Shown here: positions 52,409 to 59,190 of the stretch, one piece after another | Layout: each line of letters begins with the position of its first letter | Numbering within the stretch: the first letter of the stretch is position 1 | Origin: PGYR01 sp041675005 | Lineage (GTDB): Bacteria > Bacteroidota > Ignavibacteria > Kapaibacteriales > UBA2268 | Assembly: GCA_041675005.1 (NCBI GenBank) | Contig: JBAYUQ010000010.1 | Location: forward strand, 40,573-104,572 | Direction of reading: 5' to 3' | DNA: 64,000 nt | Notes under the pieces: model-generated | What the model saw: the letters and a program-made list of their open reading frames with translations, nothing else | What the model was told of the DNA's origin: nothing | Database searches by the model: none | Program-made: the position numbers and the translations under genes

Positions 52409-53011
52409 ATGAATAATTTAAAAAATCTTCTACAAGATATAATACCTGACAAGAATATAACAGAGTTGAAATACTTCCACCCTACAGGTAGAGAGATGGA
52501 ACCCAGTGGTCACGTTATTCAAAAGGGTGGGTTCTTTAAAGAATGTAAAGACAATAAGAATAGCTTTAGTACTAAGAAATCACAATATCTGATAGATAAT
52601 AAATTCAATTTGATTGAAGGGGCATCTGATTTAAGCATTTCCCAAAGTTGTATAATAGTATTTCCTACAGACACTAACAACATAGATGTCTGGACAAATA
52701 TAATAATGACCTGGTTCTCTGAGAAAATTAAATCGAATGAAACTAATTATTATGAAACTAGAAACAATGATCATTATGTAGGTACATTCTCAGTTGGTAA
52801 TTTCTTTATAGGTGAATACCAAAGTGATAATGGAGGAATATTCAACGAAAAGTCTGTTACAATTGAATTAAGTGGATTGAATAATAAAGGAATGATAGAT
52901 ATTTCAAAAATGATTACTGATGAATTCAATCTAGAAGCTATCTTGTTGAAAGACTTAAATAGAGACATAATATTTCTGGTTAAATCAAGTAATGGTTTAA
53001 ATGGCGCCTAA
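52409..53011 (+). CDS. Protein of unknown function
   Basis: 200 residues, mixed alpha/beta, cytoplasmic by lack of a signal. It contains an Asn-rich middle (DTNNIDVWTNIIMTWFSEKI) and a strand-rich stretch (HYVGTFSVGNFFIGEYQSDNGG). No motif recognised. The last 11 bases overlap the next gene. The 20 bases before its ATG contain ATAGCAGGGGTG, which is also found inside the following gene (53026 on). Confidence 0.5.
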   Translation: MNNLKNLLQDIIPDKNITELKYFHPTGREMEPSGHVIQKGGFFKECKDNKNSFSTKKSQYLIDNKFNLIEGASDLSISQSCIIVFPTDTNNIDVWTNIIMTWFSEKIKSNETNYYETRNNDHYVGTFSVGNFFIGEYQSDNGGIFNEKSVTIELSGLNNKGMIDISKMITDEFNLEAILLKDLNRDIIFLVKSSNGLNGA

Positions 53012-53201
53012 AGAAATACTAAAAGATAGCAGGGGTGCATTGCTTGGGGTCATCAAAGAGCGAGCAGGTAAACTAGAGATATTCAACAACAGAGGAGCTT
53101 ACCTAGGGCGCTATGACCCCAGACGCAATGAAACATATAACCGCAAGGGTGAGAAGATCGGTTACGGCAATCTTCTCACTATGCTGTTGTGTAAGTCCTA
53201 A
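53001..53201 (+). CDS. 66-residue small protein with KDSRG/GRYD repeats
   Basis: Short beta-repeat-like protein: ILKDSRGALLG, then IFNNRGAYLGRYDPRRNETYNRKGEKIGYGNLL. The repeated (D/N)xRGxxLG and NRKGEKIG units resemble small accessory proteins that I have met in integrative elements, though I cannot name the family. Base composition is about 48% G+C over 53041-53160 versus about 32% just upstream, which suggests separate acquisition. It overlaps the previous gene by 11 bases. A strong hairpin follows it. Confidence 0.6.
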   Translation: MAPKEILKDSRGALLGVIKERAGKLEIFNNRGAYLGRYDPRRNETYNRKGEKIGYGNLLTMLLCKS

Positions 53202-53210
53202 TTAATATGT

Positions 53211-53230
53211 TTAGTTTTAGTAAAAACTAA
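53211..53230 (+). terminator. Perfect 8-bp hairpin, possible terminator
   Basis: TTAGTTTT-AGTA-AAAACTAA, directly after the 66-residue protein gene. AT-rich and without a clear T-run, so terminator activity is uncertain. Confidence 0.4.
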
Positions 53231-53247
53231 CTTCTACAATTGATAGA

Positions 53248-53313
53248 ATGTTTTTTGAATTAAGACGTTACGGAATGAGAATCTATTTAGATAGGGAAGT
53301 GAGAAAAGACTAA
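53248..53313 (+). CDS. Possible 21-residue leader peptide
   Basis: ATG 53248 opens a short frame (MFFELRRYGMRIYLDREVRK, then Asp) whose TAA stop shares an A with the ATG of the esterase gene (TAATG). The coupling geometry is the only support. It may be a leader that feeds ribosomes to the esterase start, or chance. Confidence 0.25.
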   Translation: MFFELRRYGMRIYLDREVRKD

Positions 53314-53876
53314 TGAAACACATAATATATATACACGGCTACAAGGGTGAAAATTCAAGCAAGGGTAAAAAGTTAACTGAGTATTTCAATTCAGATGAGT
53401 ACAAGGTCCACACGCCCGTACAAGACCCCAAAAGTCCTCATAATACTATCAACTCTATATTAATGCTGATAGAAGAACTTGGCTCACAGTCTGTATTCAT
53501 AGTTGGAAGTTCACGAGGTGGATTCTATGGGCTAAGGATAGTGCAATTGACGAATGTACCTTGCTTACTAATAAACCCAGCTTTAAATTTCAGCCAGACG
53601 AACTATGATAACATGCTAAAACAAGATGGAAAAGAGAAGACCGAAAGAGTATTCAAAGAGATAATTGAAATCAGAGAAAGGATAGTAAATGAACCTCTCG
53701 ACCAAAGCAAAATTAATCTATTTATAAGTACTAATGATGAAATATTAGACCACACCGAATTAATCCAATTCTTAGATAATCCAAGAAGTATAGAAATGTT
53801 CGAAGACACCCACAAATTCTATAATTTCTCAGAAACGTTACCTAAAGTCAAAGCGATGGTGGATAGTATTGGATGA
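53313..53876 (+). CDS. YqiA-like alpha/beta-hydrolase (UPF0227 esterase)
   Basis: 187 residues. N-terminal IYIHGYKGENSSKGKKL (oxyanion region), nucleophile serine in VGSSRGGFYGLRI, Asp in FISTNDEILDH and the C-terminal His in FEDTHKFYNFSE: the complete triad order of the YqiA/UPF0227 group. It is a cytoplasmic carboxylesterase; the natural substrate is unknown. There is no operon partner on the 3' side; a 214-base gap with a structured element follows. Confidence 0.82.
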   Translation: MKHIIYIHGYKGENSSKGKKLTEYFNSDEYKVHTPVQDPKSPHNTINSILMLIEELGSQSVFIVGSSRGGFYGLRIVQLTNVPCLLINPALNFSQTNYDNMLKQDGKEKTERVFKEIIEIRERIVNEPLDQSKINLFISTNDEILDHTELIQFLDNPRSIEMFEDTHKFYNFSETLPKVKAMVDSIG

Positions 53877-53960
53877 GTTGAGATGGCACATAATATTATA
53901 ATTACTTCAGAGTTGTAACAATATAGAAAAATTAACGTAATAGATAGCGTAATAAATAAT

Positions 53961-54058
53961 GTATCAAGAACTCTTAGATGAGTACCAACCGAGCTAATTA
54001 AATGCTACGGTGGTAAGGCGATATGGCTGTTAAAAGCAAAAACCTCTTCCCTTGATAC
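53961..54058 (+). ncRNA. Candidate structured RNA or leader element, 98 nt
   Basis: Closed by GTATCAAG (53961-53968) and its exact complement CTTGATAC (54051-54058). Inside, ACCAACCG and CGGTGGT pair with one bulged A, and within that AGC/GCT pair. A second inner hairpin is GCT-GTTAAA-AGC. G+C is higher than around it. It ends 32 bases before ATG 54091. It could be a 5' leader of that gene, a small RNA, or a DNA-level recombination site. I recognise no known class. Confidence 0.4.
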
Positions 54059-54090
54059 TCTTTTTAAAATTTAATAAAAGGAGTTCACAA

Positions 54091-54711
54091 ATGTTTAATT
54101 TACCATTTGAAGTGTTTAACCAACACGAACAAACCAGTAAAGCACATTCACTTTACCCCACAACACATAGTTTAATCAAGCACTATTCTGATAAGTATAA
54201 GGATCATTATAGAAATGCTATTGGTACTAAACGATTGATAAAACTGATGAAGACTACTAACTTCAATAAGCTCTATAATAAGCGCAAAGAATGGGATCAG
54301 CTAAATAGCAGTATTCCAATTGAGTACCTCACCGCACTTGGAATAACGGAGAAACTTCTAGCCACTGCTGTAGAGATAGACCAGGAGATATATGACAAAA
54401 GGATTGAAGAGCCAGTTACATATTCTGGTTTTGTTCATCCTATTCGGACGTTTATAGTCAAAAGTTTTATATTTAACGAACCTTTGACTGAAAGAGAAGC
54501 TGTAGAAAAAATCAAACAAATGCTTGCTGAAGAAATGATCGGACGCTATAATAAACGTACATATTTTAAATTAGATCGAAGTCCCTACTACTCTCTTTGT
54601 GTTAATGACGAAGGAAAGGAATGGTATGTAAAAAACAGACCTGAATATAAGATAGATAACCAATATTATGTGTTTCGTTTGCCCTTCTTTAGTGGGATTA
54701 GGTTTAAGTAG
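54091..54711 (+). CDS. Protein of unknown function
   Basis: 206 residues from ATG 54091, which has a rare clear Shine-Dalgarno (AAAAGGAG) 8 bases upstream; the ATG at 54052 lies within the structured element and is rejected. Mostly helical, basic, with no signal peptide. Segments are SLYPTTHSLIKHYSDKYKDHY, EYLTALGITEKLLATAVEID and GFVHPIRTFIVKSFIF. No family recognised. The proximity of the 98-base structured element suggests that expression may be controlled at the RNA level. Confidence 0.6.
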   Translation: MFNLPFEVFNQHEQTSKAHSLYPTTHSLIKHYSDKYKDHYRNAIGTKRLIKLMKTTNFNKLYNKRKEWDQLNSSIPIEYLTALGITEKLLATAVEIDQEIYDKRIEEPVTYSGFVHPIRTFIVKSFIFNEPLTEREAVEKIKQMLAEEMIGRYNKRTYFKLDRSPYYSLCVNDEGKEWYVKNRPEYKIDNQYYVFRLPFFSGIRFK

Positions 54712-54838
54712 AGTTGAGTAGGTAGTAGTTAACTAAATCAGCAATTTGTGTAACTAAGAATGAAATAGTAAATTTACAATACATCAATAAAATGTATGTG
54801 ATAAAAATGTTGTTTAATAAAGATTGGAGTAATAATTA

Positions 54839-55750
54839 ATGATAGATTTTATTGGAGATATTCACGGTCACGCAGACGAACTTGAAGCATTACTTAAGAA
54901 GTTAGGTTATAAAAAAAGTGATGGTGTTTATACGCATCCCGAAAGGAAAGTATTGTTTGTTGGTGATTACATTGACCGTGGACCCAAAATTAGGGAAACA
55001 CTAGCTATCGTTAAGGCTATGGTTGAGAGTAAGAATGCAATTGCGTTGATGGGCAACCACGAATACAATGCATTATGTTTCCATTTCCAAGAGACCGAAG
55101 GCGGACACCTTAGAAAGCATTTAATAAAAAATATTATTCAGCATTACGAGACACTTAAACAATTCCAGAATAGACAAAATGAATATGAAGAGTATTTAGA
55201 TTGGTTTAAAACATTGCCACTATACTATGAAACTGATTCTTTTAGAGCTGTTCATGCTTGCTGGGATAATAAAACCATTGAATATCTCAGAAAAACATTG
55301 GTAAACGATAGGTTAACAGATGATCTTATCTATAAATCAGTACAGAAAGGAAGCAAATTGTATGAAGCAATTGAACAGACCCTAAAAGGTAAAGAAATGG
55401 AAATGCCCAAGGGGCTTTCTTTTACTGATAAAGACGGAACGAGAAGAAGTGAAGTACGAATAAAATGGTGGGAAGACCCATCTAAAATGACCTACAAGTC
55501 AATAAGCGTTATACCTATTGAAAATTTACCTGAACAACCGATTGAATTATCTGAATTAAAATCCCTTGACTTTTATCGTAGTGATGACAAGAAAGTGTTT
55601 TTCGGGCATTATTGGCTAAAAGGTGAACCATCACTATACAAAGACAATATCTGTTGTTTAGACTACAGTGTTGCCAAAAAAGGAAAACTTGTAGCTTATC
55701 GACTTAATGATGAAGTCAAATTGGAAAAGAATAATCTAGTTTATGTTTAA
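54839..55750 (+). CDS. PPP-type metallophosphatase (PrpE/ApaH-like)
   Basis: 303 residues. The calcineurin-like metal-site motifs are complete: GDIHGH (6-11), GDYIDRGP (about 42-49), GNHEYN (about 77-82) and a later FRAVHACW and FFGHYW for the distal His ligands. Bacterial members dephosphorylate phosphoproteins or cleave diadenosine tetraphosphate or modified RNA 5' ends. Which applies here is unclear. It converges with the DUF2779 gene (21-base gap). Confidence 0.88.
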   Translation: MIDFIGDIHGHADELEALLKKLGYKKSDGVYTHPERKVLFVGDYIDRGPKIRETLAIVKAMVESKNAIALMGNHEYNALCFHFQETEGGHLRKHLIKNIIQHYETLKQFQNRQNEYEEYLDWFKTLPLYYETDSFRAVHACWDNKTIEYLRKTLVNDRLTDDLIYKSVQKGSKLYEAIEQTLKGKEMEMPKGLSFTDKDGTRRSEVRIKWWEDPSKMTYKSISVIPIENLPEQPIELSELKSLDFYRSDDKKVFFGHYWLKGEPSLYKDNICCLDYSVAKKGKLVAYRLNDEVKLEKNNLVYV

Positions 55751-55771
55751 TAGGGAATTAAAACATTGTAA

Positions 55772-57568
55772 TTATTTCACCAAAGTCTCCCAATGCTCCC
55801 AGATAATAACCATAGCTAGTGTATCTAGTTTACAGTATCTGAGAAGAGCTATTTCATAGTCGGCTTTTCTACTTACATCGCCATATAGTAGCTCTGTGTA
55901 TCCACGCATTGCACCTGTACCTTCGCTAACGTTTATACCATTATCATTTGGTAGATTCTTGTATGGATTCTCAATTGTGCCATCTGTATCCCTGCTGAGT
56001 AAACTTAAATCTGGTGTAAATTCTCGCAACCATTTCTCTATATTAGGCGAATTGGTAGCTGATAAGACAGCTGGTAATACAGACTTTATAGAGGTCTTTC
56101 CTTTCATCTTTGGATGGAAATAGAACTCTAATGTCATCTTATTCATATCTACTAGTTTGCCAGGTGTGTTCTTATCAAATTTGACAATGTCCTTTAGCCA
56201 ATCTAATAGTTCAGGATTATCGTATCCTTGCTCTACCATCTTAAAGTAAATGTCTCTGAGTGTAGTATTCTCGTGGGTCGCCCACATAAATATAGTACCT
56301 TCGCTCCCTAATTGCTTGTATAGGGATTCTGCGAATCGGAAGCTCGGATAAGTTGGGTCAGTGTTGAGCCACTCGCTGTGTATAGGGTCAGCTCCTTTGG
56401 ATTCTACAGTGTGGCAACTCCATTGGAAAGCAACCACTTCATAAGGACGCAAACCTTTGTGAAAAGGAAGTGCAGTAGTTATAGTTTCAAAATCGATGAA
56501 ATGATGTGGATAAGTAGCTTGTGACATCCTATCAACTAAAGACTCTGAATACCATTCTTCATTAGTAAGAGTGTTCGCTATTTGTATCTTCTGACGAGTT
56601 TTATAAGACATAGTTAAGCATTCTAGAGGTATATCAGATAGTGAAACTCTATTCTCTTCTATGAGACTATTTGCCAAGTTTTCTGTTCCCCTTTTTACCC
56701 TACCAAGCTGATACAAATCTCTAATGTGATGCTGCGGTTTATCTATATGAGACCAACATTCATCAAAACCACTAAGTGTATCTCCTTTCTGGGTCGTATA
56801 TTCACAACTGAAACAATCCTTTGTAATCTGTACAATCGGCTTTTCACCACTTTTTAGTTGGGCTATGTAATTATTAGCTGATTTTTTTACCACCTCTTCT
56901 AAAGCTTCTACTTGTGGATTTACATTGACCTTTATAAGCAGATTATCTTCTACAATCGCGGCTGGGTCGCCATCGAATTGAATTTCAAAACTCTGAAATC
57001 CATGTTCATTGGATTTATCAACCATCTTAAATTGAGAATATAAATTATCTATGTCAGTAGTTGCGCTTTTATTTGGAACGAATAGAAAAGAATCTATAGT
57101 CGAATCTGGGTAGCATTCTTTCAATGTTAACTTCTGATAAGTTATATCTTCCAAATGCTCTTGCCAAGCTTTATCTAACTTTAGGGTCTCATCTACACCT
57201 TTGGATTTCACTTCTATTATATTGAAATGGTCTCCAAGCTTCTCTAAGATATCTATTGCTACAAACTTATTTTTAGAATATATTACTGCCTCAAATAAGA
57301 CTACATTATCCAATAGAAGTAAATCAGCAGTCTGCTGAGCTGCTATATCCATACCCCTTGACGTATCTATTTCTATACCACCTGGGTAATACATTTTAGC
57401 CATTACCCCTACAACATAACCACCCTCTGCTAAATACTCCATATATTCGTTACCATCGTCCGCAGATGGATATCCACTCTTTTTATAGTAAAGCTTCGTA
57501 GGGCAGCTCTGAGCTATCTTAAAATTAGATTTAGAGAGTGTCTGGGCGTGGTTGATGTTGTTATTCAT
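55772..57568 (-). CDS. DUF2779-type protein: Cas4-like nuclease plus DEDD exonuclease domain
   Basis: 598 residues. The N-terminal PD-(D/E)xK nuclease resembles Cas4/RecB: the N-terminal SKSNFKIAQSCPTKLYY with Cys22; Asp106 (VAIDILEK); Glu119 and Lys121 (NIIEVKS); and a cysteine group (DCFSCEY, then DECW) that with Cys22 may bind an Fe-S cluster. The second half begins FIDFETI (Asp about 358, Glu about 360), the D-x-E of a DEDD 3'-5' exonuclease. It has a late Asp in RYCKLDTLAMV. Family members are widespread but uncharacterised; a role in DNA repair or defence is a guess based on the nuclease pairing. Confidence 0.8.
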   Translation of the reverse strand: MNNNINHAQTLSKSNFKIAQSCPTKLYYKKSGYPSADDGNEYMEYLAEGGYVVGVMAKMYYPGGIEIDTSRGMDIAAQQTADLLLLDNVVLFEAVIYSKNKFVAIDILEKLGDHFNIIEVKSKGVDETLKLDKAWQEHLEDITYQKLTLKECYPDSTIDSFLFVPNKSATTDIDNLYSQFKMVDKSNEHGFQSFEIQFDGDPAAIVEDNLLIKVNVNPQVEALEEVVKKSANNYIAQLKSGEKPIVQITKDCFSCEYTTQKGDTLSGFDECWSHIDKPQHHIRDLYQLGRVKRGTENLANSLIEENRVSLSDIPLECLTMSYKTRQKIQIANTLTNEEWYSESLVDRMSQATYPHHFIDFETITTALPFHKGLRPYEVVAFQWSCHTVESKGADPIHSEWLNTDPTYPSFRFAESLYKQLGSEGTIFMWATHENTTLRDIYFKMVEQGYDNPELLDWLKDIVKFDKNTPGKLVDMNKMTLEFYFHPKMKGKTSIKSVLPAVLSATNSPNIEKWLREFTPDLSLLSRDTDGTIENPYKNLPNDNGINVSEGTGAMRGYTELLYGDVSRKADYEIALLRYCKLDTLAMVIIWEHWETLVK

Positions 57569-57589
57569 GTTGTTTCTTTTTTTTATTAA

Positions 57590-57656
57590 TTAACCCTTAT
57601 CCACTACTCTAATAAATGCAAGATTAATTGCTGTTATTACTAGTGATTGATGTGTT
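57590..57656 (-). pseudogene. Remnant of a response-regulator C-terminus
   Basis: Reading the reverse strand, codons for SLVITAINLAFIRVVD followed by KG and a stop match the end of the response regulator at 58500-59150 (QLVRAAINLAYISVVD). At the DNA level 57597-57644 matches 58501-58548 with roughly 10 differences in the well-aligned part. Upstream of this tail the similarity ends, so only the last 20 or so codons are present. The two copies flank the unknown gene at 57743-58399. Confidence 0.7.
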
Positions 57657-57742
57657 TGATTACTATCAAATATACTAAATTTTATGCAATAAGACATTAC
57701 GTATTTTGCACTTTAATAATTACCCTAAGTAATATATCGATT

Positions 57743-58399
57743 CTAAAAATCCAAAATCCATTTAGGGTCTTGTTCATCTATAAGAGATATATTATTTTCT
57801 ACAGACCACTTCAAAAAAACTTTCAGTTCTTCTTTTAATCTAAATCTAAATCCTGGAATTTTATAATCTTTGATAGATTCAAAGAATTTGACTTTGTCCT
57901 TGGATTTGTTTGTTAGAATAACGCTTGATCTTAACTGATAGTCTAACATACAGTCTAACAAACGGTGATAGGAGGCGTATTCGTAATACTTTGGTTCTTC
58001 ATCTTCATCATCGAGATATCTAAATTCATCAAACAAGAATTCATTGTAGCAGTGATTAAATGAATGATATTTATTTAGATCTTCTATATCTCTAGTAATC
58101 ACATGTTCTGCAACTTTCAAAAGCGTAGTATTTGGGTCTAATAAAGATTGGATATAAAAACCATATAATGATAATTCAATCCACTTATGTGCAAACCAGT
58201 AACATTTCTGTAACCCATAGAGTACGGGGTCAAGTGAGAAAGTGTTCCGGTTAATGTTTGTATAGGTATGAGGATTGCAGAAAAGTCCGCTATAAAAGCT
58301 GTTTGAATTACCTAGATGGGTAATCTTTATATGAGTCTCAAACCGCTTCAAGTTTTCTGTTGCAAGTGTTTCAATCTTATATGTGAATTTATGATTCAT
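57743..58399 (-). CDS. Unknown protein flanked by duplicated response-regulator tails
   Basis: 218 residues, no signal peptide, rich in aromatic and charged residues (CYWFAHKWIELSLYGFYIQSLL, FLFDEFRYLDDEDEEPKYYEYASYHRLLDCML). No domain recognised. It lies between the intact response regulator (end 58500) and the truncated copy of its last codons (57590-57656), as if it had been inserted at the 3' end of that gene together with a replacement tail. Cargo status is an inference from this arrangement. Confidence 0.6.
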   Translation of the reverse strand: MNHKFTYKIETLATENLKRFETHIKITHLGNSNSFYSGLFCNPHTYTNINRNTFSLDPVLYGLQKCYWFAHKWIELSLYGFYIQSLLDPNTTLLKVAEHVITRDIEDLNKYHSFNHCYNEFLFDEFRYLDDEDEEPKYYEYASYHRLLDCMLDYQLRSSVILTNKSKDKVKFFESIKDYKIPGFRFRLKEELKVFLKWSVENNISLIDEQDPKWILDF

Positions 58400-58499
58400 T
58401 ATTATTCAAGGTGTTAATATACCTTTTTTGGATTATTCCTTTGTGCTGGAATGTTCTATTTAGATATGGATTATTGCTCTTAGAGTTTATCTAATTTAT

Positions 58500-59150
58500 T
58501 TAATCCACCACGCTAATATAAGCAAGGTTAATTGCTGCTCTAACAAGTTGGATAGTGGTATTTACGTTCAACTTATGGTAGATATTCTTTCTGTGAGTTT
58601 TTACAGTCTTTTCAGAAATATGTAGTTTATCTGCTATCTGATTATTAGTTAACTCATCATTGCATATTAGATATAGTATTTCTCTTTCTCTAGGAGTCAG
58701 TGCGTTTATTTGGTTTAGTTCTCGTACTTTGTCCCTTTTATTATTTATAATACTTGATGTTATTGGACACAAGAATATGTTCCCTTTTTCAACATCCTTC
58801 AAAGCATTAAGAATTTCTACATCTTCCGATGCCTTATTTATAATACCATCTGCACCACTTTTAAGAACGCTTTCTAATAAACCAGGCTGTTTGTTAAATG
58901 TCATTATTACTATCTTGATTAGCGGGTTAAGTTTCTTCAACTCTTCAACTACTAGAAACCCATCGCCGTCTTCCATGAATAGGTCCAGCAGAACTATGTC
59001 AATATCTACTTCTTCACGTCTATTTGCAAAGAGTAATTCGTTTCCACTTTTGAATGTACCTGCAACTTCATATTCTGAATTACGTTTCAAATAATCAGAA
59101 ACGAGATTCAATAGGATTAAATGATCATCTACAATTGCAACTCTTTTCAT
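58500..59150 (-). CDS. NarL/FixJ-family response regulator
   Basis: 216 residues. Receiver domain with Asp8-Asp9, phosphoacceptor Asp56 (IVLLDLFMEDGDG) and the conserved Lys in GIINKASED. The LuxR-type helix-turn-helix reads LTPREREILYLICNDELTNNQIADKLHISEKTVKTHRKNIYHKLN. It is divergently transcribed from the TPR histidine kinase at 59191, with only 40 bases between the starts, so the two share a control region. Its 3' end has been duplicated at 57590-57656. Confidence 0.95.
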   Translation of the reverse strand: MKRVAIVDDHLILLNLVSDYLKRNSEYEVAGTFKSGNELLFANRREEVDIDIVLLDLFMEDGDGFLVVEELKKLNPLIKIVIMTFNKQPGLLESVLKSGADGIINKASEDVEILNALKDVEKGNIFLCPITSSIINNKRDKVRELNQINALTPREREILYLICNDELTNNQIADKLHISEKTVKTHRKNIYHKLNVNTTIQLVRAAINLAYISVVD

Positions 59151-59190
59151 AAATCTATTACTTTTTTATGGGAATTTACTATTTTTACAA

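Noticed and set aside
49921..54838. Integron cassette array with attC sites
   Set aside because: The small same-strand genes recall cassettes, but most junctions overlap or are only about 20 bases long and no recurring attC-like inverted sites separate them. The single structured element at 53961 is not repeated.
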